Source of the DNA: DASUAS01 sp963720765
Lineage (GTDB): Bacteria; Actinomycetota; Acidimicrobiia; IMCC26256; DASPTH01
Assembly (NCBI GenBank): GCA_963720765.1
Contig: CAVRGS010000001.1
Span: 267,218 to 331,217, forward strand
DNA length: 64,000 bases
Reading direction: 5' to 3'
This document shows positions 24,452 to 33,964 of this stretch, one piece after another. The translations under genes and the position numbers were made by a program. The stretch's first letter is position 1, and each line of letters starts with the position of its first letter. Under the pieces are notes generated by a model. That model was not told the DNA's origin, did no database searches, and saw nothing but the letters and a program-made list of their open reading frames with translations.

Positions 24452-25783
24452 TCAACCGTTCCTGCGACGCACCCGCAACTTGATCGGGGTGGGACCGAGG
24501 TCGAACGACTCGCGGATCTTGCGTTCGAGGTACCGCAGGTACGTGGAGGGCAGTTCGTGGGTGGCGAACAGCGTGAAGGTGGGGGGATCAGCCGCACCCT
24601 GCGTGGCGTAGAGCACCCGGGGCCGGTGCTTGCGCGCCGCCGGCGGCGGGTGCGACTGCTGCGCCTCCCGGATCACCCGGTTGAGCGCGGCCGTCGGCAC
24701 GCGGGTGTGGTACGCCTCCTCTGCCTGACGCAGGGCGGGCAGCACCTTCTGCATCATCTTGCCGGTGAGCGCGGAGACGGTGAGGACCGGCGCGTACGAG
24801 AGGAAGGCGAGGCGGTCGGCGACGTCGATCTTGGCCTGGGCGCGCCCCTCGGCGTCGAGGAGGTCCCACTTGTTGAGCACGATGACGATGGCGGTGCCGG
24901 CGGCGTCGACGCGCTCTGCGAGTCGCTGGTCCTGGTGGCTCACGCCCTCGTGCGCGTCGACCACGAGGAGGGCGGCGTCGGCACGGTCGACGGCCTGCAG
25001 CGCGCGCACGAGGCTGAAGTACTCGGTGGGCTCGTCGATCTTGCTGCGTCGGCGCATGCCCGCGGTGTCGACGAACCGGAGCGGACCGTCGTCGGTCTCC
25101 ACGATCGTGTCGACGGCGTCACGTGTCGTTCCGGGCATGTCGTGGACGATCGACCGCTCGTCCCCCACGATCCGGTTGAAGAGCGTCGACTTGCCGACGT
25201 TGGGGCGCCCGACGATGGCGATCGAGAAGATGCCGTCGTCGGCGTCGTCGGGCTCCTCGTCGGGTGCCGGCGGGAGGGCCTCGACCAGGGCGTCGAGGAG
25301 GTCGCCACTCCCCCGCCCGTGGATGGCCGACACCGGGTGCGGCGCGCCGAGGCCGAGGCGCGAGAAGCCCCACGACTCGTTCTCGCGCCGGTCGTCGTCG
25401 ACCTTGTTGACCACGAGCAGCACCGGCGTCTCGGAACGCTGCAGGATGCGTGCGACCTGCGCGTCGTCCTCGGTGATGCCGACGTTGACGTCGACCACCA
25501 TGAGGATGACGTCGGCGTCGCGCATCGCCTGCTCGGCCTGGCCGCTGATCTGGCGGGCCAGCGGTTCGGCCCCCGGGCCCGAGGTGGGCACGAGCCACCC
25601 GCCGGTGTCGACCACGGTGAACGAGCGGCCGTTCCAGTCGGCTTCGAGCATCTTGCGGTCGCGCGTGACGCCGGGCTTCTCCTCGACGATCGCGTCGCGC
25701 CGGCCGACGAAGCGGTTGACGAGCGTCGACTTGCCCACGTTGGGGCGCCCGACGATGGCGACGACGGGAAGCGGCGGACTCAT
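24452..25783 (-). CDS. der: Ribosome biogenesis GTPase Der (EngA)
   Basis: 443-residue double GTPase involved in 50S subunit assembly. Two G domains: first GRPNVGKSTLVNRF with NKVD, second GRPNVGKSTLFNRI with NKWD, followed by the KH-like C-terminal domain ending FDLGPTPIKLRVRRRNG. The length is typical. The ATG overlaps the stop of the radical-SAM gene by ATGA. Confidence 0.97.
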   Translation of the reverse strand: MSPPLPVVAIVGRPNVGKSTLVNRFVGRRDAIVEEKPGVTRDRKMLEADWNGRSFTVVDTGGWLVPTSGPGAEPLARQISGQAEQAMRDADVILMVVDVNVGITEDDAQVARILQRSETPVLLVVNKVDDDRRENESWGFSRLGLGAPHPVSAIHGRGSGDLLDALVEALPPAPDEEPDDADDGIFSIAIVGRPNVGKSTLFNRIVGDERSIVHDMPGTTRDAVDTIVETDDGPLRFVDTAGMRRRSKIDEPTEYFSLVRALQAVDRADAALLVVDAHEGVSHQDQRLAERVDAAGTAIVIVLNKWDLLDAEGRAQAKIDVADRLAFLSYAPVLTVSALTGKMMQKVLPALRQAEEAYHTRVPTAALNRVIREAQQSHPPPAARKHRPRVLYATQGAADPPTFTLFATHELPSTYLRYLERKIRESFDLGPTPIKLRVRRRNG

Positions 25784-27182
25784 GACCGGAGCGCCTTCAC
25801 GAGGGATGCGCCGTCGGTGGCGACGACCTCCACTGCTCGCGGCAGGTCGGCCAGGGTCGTGTCGTCGAGGAACCGGCCGTTCGAGAGCACGACGTCGGGG
25901 AGCAGCACACGCGCGTCGGCGTCGATGCCCTCGAGCGCGTGGGCCACGTCCGGACCCGTGAGCAGCCCGGTGACCGAGATGTTGCCGCCGAAGAAGCGGT
26001 TCGGCACCGGGTGCACCCCGACGGGCGCGCCGGCCGCCGTCGCCAACTCCTCGGCCAGCGGCGCCAGCACGCGTGCCCCGTACTCCCCGGTGAGGATGAC
26101 GACGTCACGCGTGCGGAACTTCAGCGGATCCGGCACACCGGTCGTGCCCGAGTCACGCACCTTCGGAAGGCGCTCGGCGCGGTAGCCCTCGGCGGGGGCG
26201 CCGTCGACCCAGGCGAAGAACCCCGTGCGGGTGCCCTGCACCTCCACGGCGTCGCCGGCCAGCGCGGTACGCACCTCTTCGACGAACTGCGCGGCCATGC
26301 CGACGCCGTTCTCGTGCTGCGAGAGGTCGTCGTAGTCGGCGAGCGTCGGGAACGGTCGGCCGGCGAGGAGGTAGTACTCGTCGGACGCGAACACCAGCCT
26401 CCGGCCGAGCGCGGCGAGGTAGCGCGCCTGCCACTGCTCCACGATGTCGACGACGCGTTCGGCCTCGGCCCGCGTGTGCGGACGCATCTCGGGCTCGGTG
26501 GTGTGGTCGCTCACGCCGAGCGGCACCACGCCGATCGACGCGAGGCCGGGGAAGCGATCGAGCACACCGAGCAGCGTGTCGTCGAGCGCGTCACCGTCGT
26601 TGATGCCGGGACACACGACCACCTGGCCGTGCACCTCGATGCCGGCGTCGAGCAGCGCCGACAGCCACCGCAGGCTGGTCGCGCCGCGCCGGTTGCGCAG
26701 CAGGCGCGCCCGCAGCTCGGGATCCGTCGCGTGGATGCTCACGTAGAGCGGCGAGAGCTGCTCGGTGAGCACCCGCTCGAGGTCGGCCTCGGTGAAGCGG
26801 GTGAGCGTGGTGAAGTTGCCGTACAGGAAGGACAGGCGGTAGTCGTCGTCCTTCACCGACAGGCTCTTCGCGCATGTTCGGCGGGAGCTGGTAGATGAAG
26901 CAGAACGGGCAGTGGTTGTCGCAGGTGCGCACGCGGTCGAACACCGCGCTCGGCGAGATCGAGCCCCAGGGGCGCGCCCGTGGCCTTGTCGACCGTCACG
27001 AACTGCTCGAGCCCGCCCCGGCGGACCTCGAGCTCGACGCGCGGCTCGTCGGCCTGGATCTGGTATCGGATGACGTCGCGCACCATCTCGCCGTTGAGCG
27101 TGAGCAACTCGTCACCGGGGAGGAGCCCGGCGGCAGCTGCCGGCGAGCCGGGCGCGACCGCCACCACACGGGCGGTCGGCAT
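25780..27182 (-). CDS. DUF512 radical-SAM/PDZ protein, two frameshifts
   Basis: Conceptual protein of about 466 residues. The N-terminal PDZ-like domain (VVAVAPGSPAAAAGLLPGDE) is followed by the radical-SAM cysteine motif RTCDNHCPFCFIYQLPPNM and the DUF512 C-terminal domain (VLPDVVLSNGRFLDD). The family is conserved next to der in many bacteria; its reaction is not established. The reading frame is broken at about 26956-26962 (between GLDL-like and VFDRVRTC segments) and at 26869 (one surplus base after NMR). TAGACT 6 nt before the ATG suggests a leaderless mRNA. Confidence 0.85.
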
Positions 27183-27188
27183 CCCTGC

Positions 27189-27194
27189 AGTCTA
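27189..27194 (-). promoter_or_regulatory. Candidate -10 box for the DUF512 gene
   Basis: TAGACT on the minus strand, 6 nt before the ATG at 27182. It lies in a 39-nt divergent region shared with ispH. Confidence 0.45.
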
Positions 27195-27209
27195 CGAGAA
27201 CCCGGGCCC

Positions 27210-27215
27210 TAGCCT
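27210..27215 (+). promoter_or_regulatory. Candidate -10 box for ispH
   Basis: TAGCCT on the plus strand, 6 nt before the GTG at 27222; fits a leaderless transcript and decides the GTG start. Confidence 0.45.
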
Positions 27216-27221
27216 GGAGCG

Positions 27222-28293
27222 GTGCCCGTGGAACGCGTCCTCCTCGCCCAGCCCCGTGGCTTCTGCGCGGGGGTGGAGATGGCGATCAAGGCGCTCTCGT
27301 GGATGGTGCGGGTCTTCGAGCCGCCGGTCTACTGCTACCACGAGATCGTGCACAACCGGCTCGTCGTCGACCGCTTCCGCGAGCTCGGGGTCGTGTTCGT
27401 CGACGAGGTCGACGACGTCCCCGACGGCGCGCCGCTCATGCTCTCCGCCCATGGATCAGCACCCGAGGTGGTCGGCGCCGCCCGCGACCGGGGCCGGTTC
27501 GTGGTGAACGCGGTGTGCCCCCTGGTCACCAAGGTGCACCACGAGGCCAAGGTGCGCGCGGGCAAGGGCTTCACGGTGCTCTACGTGGGCCACGCGGGCC
27601 ACGACGAGGCCACCGGCACGCTCGCGGTCGCCCCCGATGCCATCCGCCTGGTCGAGCACGAAGACGACCTCGCCGATGTCCTCCCCACCGTCGACGATCC
27701 GTCGAAGGTGGCCCTGCTCGCGCAGACCACCCTCTCGCTGCACGACTGGGAGGGCATCGCCGACCGGGCCCGCACCGAATTCCCCGACCTGTGGACCGCG
27801 ACCCGCAACGACCTCTGCTTCGCCACCACCAACCGCCAGGCCGCGGTGCAGGCGATCGCTGCCGAGGCCGACGCCATCGTGGTGATCGGCAGCGCGAACT
27901 CATCGAACACCGTCGCCCTGGCCAAGGTCGCCGAGGCCGCCGGCTGCCCGATCGTGGTGCGCATCGACGGCCCCGACGAGCTCACCACCCTCGGGGAGCT
28001 GGGGGACGCACTCGGCGACGCACGGGTCGTGGGCGTGACGGCGGGCGCGAGCGCACCGGAGGACCTCGTCCAGGCCGTGATCGCGCGCCTCGCACCGACC
28101 GACGGCGTCGTGCCGGTGCACGTCACCGAGGAGGACGAGTACTTCCCGCCGCCGCGCGAGCTGCGCGAGCTGATGAACACGCTCGACGCCATCGCGCCCG
28201 CATTGTTCGGCGGGCCGATCCCTGGTGCCGCGCGAGACGGTGCGTTCAGCGACGACCGTCGCGTCGACGCTGTCCGACGTGCTGGCCGGTTAG
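27222..28293 (+). CDS. ispH: 4-hydroxy-3-methylbut-2-enyl diphosphate reductase (probable 3' frameshift)
   Basis: Iron-sulfur enzyme of the last MEP-pathway step, making IPP and DMAPP. Three cluster cysteines: GFCAGVEMAI, NAVCPLVTKVH and NDLCFATTNRQ. Also HEIVHN, LSAHGSAP and the SANSSNT substrate loop. The frame as given runs to 28334 and overlaps plsC by 45 nt. From about 28220 another frame (LVPRETVRSATTVAST then LSDVLAG) has the G/C-ending codons usual here and stops at 28293, overlapping plsC by only 4 nt, so a surplus base near 28220-28222 is likely. About 356 residues then. Confidence 0.93.
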
Positions 28294-28916
28294 CGCGCCA
28301 ACCTCTCCGCGTCGTCGAAGCAGGCCTGGAGTGAGGTCTGCAGCTGCTCGGTGAGGAGCTTCGCCGCGCGCCGACGGGCCCGGCCTTCGAGCACGGGCGG
28401 GTCGAGCGGCTCACCGACCGACACCGCAACGCGGTGGATGCGCGGGAGCACCTTGCCCTTCGGGAGGATGTGCTCACTCCCGCCGATCCCGACCGGCACG
28501 ATCGGCACGCCGAACTTCACGCTGAGGAACGCGGCACCGGCGAACAGCTCCGCGATCTCGGGGCCGGTGCGACGGGTGCCCTCGGGGAAGATCGCGACCG
28601 GTTCGCCGCGCTCGAGCACCGCTTCGAGCGCGCGCATCGCGCCGCGGTCGGCGGTGCCGCGCTCCACCTCCACCGCGCCGAGCGCGTCGAACAGCTTGCG
28701 ACCGAACGAAGAGCGGAACAGGTCGTCCTTGGCCAGGAAGCGCACCGTGCGCGGGGTCACGTAGGCGGCGAACGGCACGTCGAGGATCGACCGGTGCGTC
28801 GGCGCGAGGATGTAGGCGCCCTTCGTGGGCACACGCTCCTTGCCGACGACGCGCACGCGGAACACCACCTTGAACACGCTGAGCACGACGGCGCGGGCGA
28901 ACTGGTAGAAGTTCAC
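28290..28916 (-). CDS. plsC: 1-acyl-sn-glycerol-3-phosphate acyltransferase
   Basis: 208-residue PlsC-family acyltransferase making phosphatidic acid at the membrane. Catalytic HX4D motif is THRSILDVPF, the phosphate-binding motif is VAIFPEGTRRTG and the third block is VPIVPVGIGGSE. An N-terminal hydrophobic helix (ARAVVLSVFKVVFRV) anchors it. GTG start overlaps the cmk stop by GTGA. A plsC gene next to cmk is common in actinobacteria. Confidence 0.93.
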   Translation of the reverse strand: MNFYQFARAVVLSVFKVVFRVRVVGKERVPTKGAYILAPTHRSILDVPFAAYVTPRTVRFLAKDDLFRSSFGRKLFDALGAVEVERGTADRGAMRALEAVLERGEPVAIFPEGTRRTGPEIAELFAGAAFLSVKFGVPIVPVGIGGSEHILPKGKVLPRIHRVAVSVGEPLDPPVLEGRARRRAAKLLTEQLQTSLQACFDDAERLAR

Positions 28917-29591
28917 GAGCTGCCTGCCGGCCCGAAGGCCCGGTCGGCACGCACCAGGAGCTCGGCGATCACTTCGTCGGCGGTGACGTCGCTCGTGTCG
29001 ATGACCACTGCGTCGGGCGCGGCATCTTCAGGACGGGTCGCTCGTCCGAGGGTGCCGTCGGCCCGGTCACGTCGGTTGAGCGCGTCGCGGACGGCGTCGG
29101 CCTCGACGGCCCGCTGCGCGGCCGCCTCGTCGCGCTCGGCGGCGGGCCGCGCGCACGTCGTCGCGGGCGGTGATGAACACCTTGAGCGGAGCATCCGGGA
29201 GCACGACCGTCCCGATGTCACGGCCCTCGACCACGCCCCCGCCGTGCTGGCGCACCCAGGCTCGCTGCCGGTCGACCAGCACCGCACGCACCGACGGGTG
29301 GCTCGACACCTGCGACACCGCGCCGGTGACCCGCGGGCCCCGGATCTCGCCGGACACGTCGGTGCCGTCCAGCGTGGTCACTCCCCGCTCCACCGTGATG
29401 TCGGCCGTACGCGCCACCGCCGCGACCGCGTCGGCGTCGTCGAGGTCGACGCCCGCGTCGAGGGCAGCCAGCGCGGTGGCGCGGTACATGGCGCCGGTGT
29501 CGAGCGTCGGCAGCCCCAGCGCGGTCGCCACGCCGCGGGCGACCGTCGACTTGCCCGAGCCGGCCGGGCCGTCGATGGCGATGACCTTCAC
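28913..29591 (-). CDS. cmk: Cytidylate kinase, frameshifted
   Basis: CMP/dCMP kinase, about 225 residues when repaired. P-loop IAIDGPAGSGKSTVARG, LDTGAMYRATALAAL, the NMP-binding VVEGRDIGTVVLPDAPLKVF and the C-terminal DALNRRDRADGTLGRATRPE. The frame breaks near 29150 (surplus base in a GC-rich run) between FITARDDVRA and AERDEAAAQRAVEA. As the enzyme is usually essential, a sequencing indel is more likely than a pseudogene. GTG start overlaps the mini-ORF from aroA. Confidence 0.93.
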
Positions 29592-29605
29592 GAACCGACC
29601 ATCAC
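29588..29605 (-). other. Bridging mini-ORF aroA to cmk (5 aa)
   Basis: GTG ATG GTC GGT TCG TGA encodes MMVGS. The start overlaps the aroA stop and the stop overlaps the cmk GTG, both as GTGA. There is no Shine-Dalgarno sequence before cmk. Confidence 0.5.
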
Positions 29606-30931
29606 AGGTGGCCCCCGGTGAGCGCAGCGAGATGGGTGGTGAACTCGGGGTACGAGGTGGCGACCGACTGCCAGCCGCGCACGCGCGTCTCGCCGTCGAT
29701 CGCACCCGCGGCCACCGCGCCCGCCATCGCGATCCGGTGGTCGCCATGGCTGTCGACCTCGCCCGGCTGCAGCCGACCGCCCCGCACCACCAGGCTGTCG
29801 TCACCCGCCTCGACCCCGACCCCGAGACGGGTGAGCAACTCGCGCACGGTGGCGATGCGATCGCTCTCCTTCACCCGCAACTCGGCCGCGTCGCGGAACT
29901 CGGTGACACCCTCGGCACACGCGGCGGCGACCGCGAGCACCGGGATCTCGTCGATCACCCCGGGGATCTCGGCCCCTTCGACCGTCGTGCCCCGCAACGG
30001 CGCACTGGTGACCCGGAGCTCACCCACGGGCTCGCCGAGCTGGTCACCCGTGTGCACGATCTCGATCACGGCACCCATCCGCACGAGCACGTCGACGAAC
30101 GCGATGCGCGACGGGTTGAGCGCGACGCCTTCGACCACCAGCTCCGAACCGGGCGTGATGGTGGACGCCACCACCCAGAACGCGGCCGACGACGGGTCAC
30201 CCGGGACGACGAACTCGAACGGCGACGGTGCACCCGCGGTGACGCGCACCGCGCGCTCGTCGACCCGGACGACCGGCGCGCCGAGGGCAGCGAGCATGCG
30301 CTCGGTGTGGTCGCGGCTCGCGGCAGGCTCGACCAGTTCGGTGGTGCCGGTCGCCTGCAGGCCGGCGAGCAGCACCGCGGTCTTCACCTGCGCGCTCGGC
30401 CACGCCGAGGCGGTGCGCGCAGCCGGTGAGACCTCCACCGCGCACGACGAGGGGCGGCTTGGTCCCGCCTTCGCGTCCGTCGAGCCGCGCGCCCATGGCA
30501 CGCAGCGGTTCGATCACGCGTGCCATCGGTCGCTCGACCAGCGACTCGTCGCCGGTGAGGACCGACAGGAAGGGACGGCCCGCGAGCAGGCCGGTGAGCA
30601 ACCGGACCGCCGTCCCCGAGTTGCCGCAGTCGAGCACGGTCGCCGGTTCGGTGAACGCGTCGAGGCCGTGCCCGTGGATCGCGATCGGGCCGGCATCCTC
30701 GCCACCGGAGGTGGTGGTGCTGCTGCCCTCGTCCACCACTGCGACGCCGAGGTGCCCGAGCACCGTGCGGGTGCGGCCGACGTCTTCGCCGCCCGCGAGC
30801 CCGGCGACGCGTGACCGGCCGTCGGCCATCGCGCCGAACAGGAGCGCGCGGTGCGACATCCCCTTGTCGCCGGGGACGCGCAGCCGGCCCCGCAACGGTC
30901 GGGGCCCGTGCAGTACGAGCTCGTCACTCAC
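29602..30931 (-). CDS. aroA: 3-phosphoshikimate 1-carboxyvinyltransferase (EPSP synthase), frameshifted
   Basis: Shikimate-pathway enzyme, about 442 residues after repair. Signatures: VPGDKGMSHRALLFGAMADG, LDCGNSGTAVRLL with GLLAG, ELRVKESDRIATVRELL and HGDHRIAMAGAVA. One surplus base (C at 30397 on the plus strand) splits the frame between AHRLGVA and SAQVKTAVLLAGL. GTG start overlaps the 18-codon bridging frame from tyrA. Neighbours tyrA and aroH form an aromatic-acid cluster. Confidence 0.94.
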
Positions 30932-30984
30932 GGGTTCCCGCTCTCGGTGCGGAGCACCAGGGCGCTCGGCCCCCGCTCACTCAT
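30928..30984 (-). other. 18-codon bridging ORF tyrA to aroA
   Basis: Encodes MSERGPSALVLRTESGNP. ATG overlaps the tyrA stop (ATGA) and the TGA overlaps the aroA GTG (GTGA). It fills the whole 49-nt gap without another stop. Confidence 0.5.
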
Positions 30985-32078
30985 GCGAGTGGCGTCCGGG
31001 CGACGTGGTAGCCGTGCGCCTGGAGCGCCAGTTCGAACGCGTCGAGGTTGCGCTCGGCGACGACCAACACGAGCACACCGGCGCGCCCTTCGAGCGAGTG
31101 GGCGATCTCGAGGTCGGCGATGTTGATGCCCAAGCGCGCCGCGAGCGTGGTGACCTCGGCGATGACGCCTTCGCGGTCGGGGACGGGGACTCGCAGCTCG
31201 ACCAAGGACTCCTCCACCGGCAGGCCGGTGGGCAGGTTGCGCCGGGCCGCCCGCGCGTCGGCCAGCAGCGTGAGGAGCGCGTCGCGATCGCCCCCGGCGA
31301 CGATGCTGCGCACCCGCGTCAGCTCGTCGAGGTAGGCGTCGAGCGCGCCGACGATGGCATCGCGGTTGGCCAGGCAGATGTCGGGCCAGATCGCGGGATG
31401 ACTGGCCGCGATGCGTGTCATGTCGCGGAACCCGCCCGCGGCGAGGCGCAGGAGCACCGCATGTTCCTCGCTGCCCCGGTTGGCCACGTTCATGAGCGTC
31501 GAAGCCGCAAGCTGCGGCACGTGGCTCACCACCGCCACCATGGCGTCGTGCAGCGCCGGGGCGACCGCGATCGCCTCGGCGCCGAGATCGCTCACCCACG
31601 ACCGCAGCTCGGCGAACACCTCGGGGTCGGTGCGTCCCGTCGGCGTGAGCACCCAGGTCGCGCCCACGAACAGATCGGCGCTCGCACCGGCGAGGCCCTC
31701 CTGCTCCGATCCGGCCATCGGATGACCGCCCACGTAACGGGCCGAGGCCTCGGGACGGGCCGCCTCGATCGCAGCGACCACCGGAGCCTTCACCGAGCCG
31801 ACGTCGGTCACCAGGCCGGCGCCGGCGTCGAGCACGCCGATCACCACATCGGCGACGTGGCCGACCGGCACCGCGACCACGGTGAGGTCGGCGCCGGCCA
31901 CTGCAGACGCGAGGTCGGGCGCAAGCTCGTCGACCGCGCCGGCGTCGAGCGCGGCCGTGGCGTGCTCGGCATCGTGGTCGAAGCCGCGGACGATCACGCC
32001 GGCGCGCCGGAGCGCGAGCCCGATCGACCCCCCGATCAGACCGGTGCCGACGAGCGCGACGGATTTGGGCTCGGCCAC
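30981..32078 (-). CDS. tyrA: Prephenate dehydrogenase with ACT domain
   Basis: 365-residue NAD-dependent enzyme of tyrosine synthesis. Rossmann motif VALVGTGLIGGSIGLALRRAG, TDVGSVKAPVV and the catalytic GGHPMAGSEQEGL block, then SHVPQLAASTLMN. A C-terminal ACT domain (VPVPDREGVIAEVTTLAARLGI) suggests feedback control by an aromatic amino acid. GTG 32078 starts just before the Rossmann motif; an upstream GTG at 32111 would overlap aroH by 23 nt. Confidence 0.93.
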   Translation of the reverse strand: MAEPKSVALVGTGLIGGSIGLALRRAGVIVRGFDHDAEHATAALDAGAVDELAPDLASAVAGADLTVVAVPVGHVADVVIGVLDAGAGLVTDVGSVKAPVVAAIEAARPEASARYVGGHPMAGSEQEGLAGASADLFVGATWVLTPTGRTDPEVFAELRSWVSDLGAEAIAVAPALHDAMVAVVSHVPQLAASTLMNVANRGSEEHAVLLRLAAGGFRDMTRIAASHPAIWPDICLANRDAIVGALDAYLDELTRVRSIVAGGDRDALLTLLADARAARRNLPTGLPVEESLVELRVPVPDREGVIAEVTTLAARLGINIADLEIAHSLEGRAGVLVLVVAERNLDAFELALQAHGYHVARTPLA

Positions 32079-32088
32079 GGACGCGCCG

Positions 32089-32472
32089 TCAGCCAGCGTC
32101 GGTGTCGGCACCGGCGAGGTCGGCCCGCAACGCGGCGGCGCCCTCGAGGAACACGTGCTGCAGCTGGTCGCGCGGGCGTTCGGTGTAGCAGTGCACGAGG
32201 ACGCGGATGCAGTGGCGGGTGCCGTGCGCGACGTCCTGCTCCTGCGCCCCGAGCAGCGCGACCTGGTCGAGCCCGAGTGCCGTGCGGGCCGCGCTGGCCG
32301 GGAACTCGGCGGTGAGATCGGGAGTGCTGGTGAAGAGGATGCTGACGACGTCGTCCTGGGTGAGGTCGTTGCGCGCGAAGAGCTCCTTCACGAGCGTGGC
32401 CGTCTTGGCGCCGATCTCGGCCTTCGAGTCCTCGGTGCACGTGATCGCGCCGCGCAGGGCCTGGAGTCTCAT
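32089..32472 (-). CDS. aroH: Chorismate mutase, AroH type
   Basis: 127-residue monofunctional mutase converting chorismate to prephenate. Typical AroH sequence: MRLQALRGAITCTEDSKAEI with the active-site Arg7-like residue, DVVSILFTSTPDLTAEFPAS, and the C-terminal HCIRVLVHCYTE. It supplies prephenate for the following tyrA. The ATG lies 13 nt after rluB, whose stop is TAA. Confidence 0.93.
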   Translation of the reverse strand: MRLQALRGAITCTEDSKAEIGAKTATLVKELFARNDLTQDDVVSILFTSTPDLTAEFPASAARTALGLDQVALLGAQEQDVAHGTRHCIRVLVHCYTERPRDQLQHVFLEGAAALRADLAGADTDAG

Positions 32473-32485
32473 CGGGTGAAGCAGG

Positions 32486-33292
32486 TTAGCCCGGGGTCTC
32501 GTGGCGATCGGAGGGGTTGGCGGACGGGTCGGCCGACGGGTCGGCGGACGGGTCGGCCGGCGAGTTGGACGCGGCCTCGTACAACTTCCGCACCTCGGCC
32601 TGCGTGAGCGCGCGCCACTCCCCCGGCTTGAGCGAGCCGTCGCGCAGCGGACCGATGCGCACGCGCACCAACCGGACCACCGGGTGACCGACCGCCTCGC
32701 ACATGCGCCGCACCTGGCGGTTCCGACCCTCGTGGATGCCGAGTTCGACCGCAGCGGTCTCGCTCCGCCGTTGCACCACGTTGACGCGCGCAGGTGCGGT
32801 GAGGCCGTCGTCGAGCTCGACGCCCTCTCGCAGCGAGCGCACCGCGGCCGGCGATGGATCGCCTTCCACCTCGGCCAGATACGTCTTCACCACACCGAAG
32901 CGCGGGTGCGTGAGCAGATGCGTGAGGTCGCCGTCGTTGGTGAGGAGCAGCAGTCCCTCGGTGTCGTAGTCGAGTCGACCGACCGGGAACACTCGCGGCG
33001 TCTCCGGCACCAGTTCGACGACGGTGTGACGACCCTCGGGATCGGACGCGGTGCTCACGTAGCCGGTCGGCTTGTTGAGCAGGTAGTACACGAGGTCGTC
33101 GCGCACGACCACCGACACCCCGTCGAGCGCGACCGCATCGCGCTCGGGATCGACGCGACGACCGAGTCGCGCGACCTCACCGTTGACGGTGACGCGCCCG
33201 TCGGCGATGAGCTCCTCGCACACGCGGCGCGAGCCGAGGCCCGCGCGCGCCAAGACCTTCTGGAGACGCTCGCCCTCGTGCAGTTCGGGCAC
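32486..33292 (-). CDS. rluB: Pseudouridine synthase RluB-type
   Basis: 268-residue 23S rRNA pseudouridine synthase. N-terminal S4 domain (RLQKVLARAGLGSRRVCEEL), catalytic GRLDYDTEGLLLL with the nucleophilic Asp, KPTGYVSTASDPEGR, and GRNRQVRRMCEAVGHPV. The tail after residue 240 carries PSAD repeats from a 12-bp tandem repeat. It follows scpB, as in Mycobacterium (Rv1709–Rv1711 order). GTG start lies 6 nt after the scpB stop. Confidence 0.94.
   Translation of the reverse strand: MPELHEGERLQKVLARAGLGSRRVCEELIADGRVTVNGEVARLGRRVDPERDAVALDGVSVVVRDDLVYYLLNKPTGYVSTASDPEGRHTVVELVPETPRVFPVGRLDYDTEGLLLLTNDGDLTHLLTHPRFGVVKTYLAEVEGDPSPAAVRSLREGVELDDGLTAPARVNVVQRRSETAAVELGIHEGRNRQVRRMCEAVGHPVVRLVRVRIGPLRDGSLKPGEWRALTQAEVRKLYEAASNSPADPSADPSADPSANPSDRHETPG
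32521..32556 (-). repeat. 12-bp tandem repeat, 3 copies, in rluB 3' end
   Basis: CGGACGGGTCGG units at 32521, 32533 (one mismatch) and 32545 encode PSAD repeats near the C-terminus of the pseudouridine synthase. Confidence 0.85.
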
Positions 33293-33298
33293 GCCGCG

Positions 33299-33964
33299 TC
33301 AGTCGGATTCGGCGGAATCGGGTTCGTCGGCCGGCGGCTCGGCATCGGCGCCGTCGTCTGTCCCGGCGTCGCCGAGCGTGGGGTCGGTGCTGACGCGCAA
33401 GCCCCGCTCGAGCGCCTCCACCACCGACGCGTCGGGGACGAAGTCGCCGAGCGACGGGAGCGCGTCGAGCGACGGCAGACCGAGGCGCTCGAGGAACTCC
33501 CGGGTGGTGCCGTAGAGCACCGCGGCGCCGGGGCCGGGGTCGCGACCGACCTCCTGCACGTAGCCGCGCTGCAACAGCGTGGTGAGCGTGGCTTCGACGT
33601 TGACCCCGCGGATGGCCGACATCTGGCCGCGCGAGATCGGTTGCTTGTAGGCCACGATGGCGAGCGTCTCGAGCGCGGGGCCAGACAAGCGCGCGTGCTG
33701 GCCCTCGAGCACGAACCGCTCGACGTACGGCGCGAGGTCGGGATGTGTCTGGAAGCGATACCCGCCGGCGACCTGGGCGAGCACGAACCCGCGCCCGGTC
33801 TCCTCGTACTCGCGCGCGAGCTCGTCGCACAGCGCCTCGACCCGGGTGACCGGCAGCTCCACGAGCTGCGCGAGGAGTCGCGACTCGACCGGCTCGGTGG
33901 ACGCCAGCACCACGGCTTCGATGGCGCGGCGCGCGACGAGGTCGGACTCGGTCGGTTCGGTCAC
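33299..33964 (-). CDS. scpB: Segregation and condensation protein B
   Basis: 221-residue winged-helix partner of ScpA in the SMC complex. Signatures: AIEAVVLASTEPVESRLLAQ, GRGFVLAQVAGGYRFQTHPD, LSGPALETLAIVAYKQPISR and VEATLTTLLQRGYVQEVGRD. The acidic tail is about 45 residues. GTG start shares GTGA with the scpA stop. Confidence 0.95.
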   Translation of the reverse strand: MTEPTESDLVARRAIEAVVLASTEPVESRLLAQLVELPVTRVEALCDELAREYEETGRGFVLAQVAGGYRFQTHPDLAPYVERFVLEGQHARLSGPALETLAIVAYKQPISRGQMSAIRGVNVEATLTTLLQRGYVQEVGRDPGPGAAVLYGTTREFLERLGLPSLDALPSLGDFVPDASVVEALERGLRVSTDPTLGDAGTDDGADAEPPADEPDSAESD

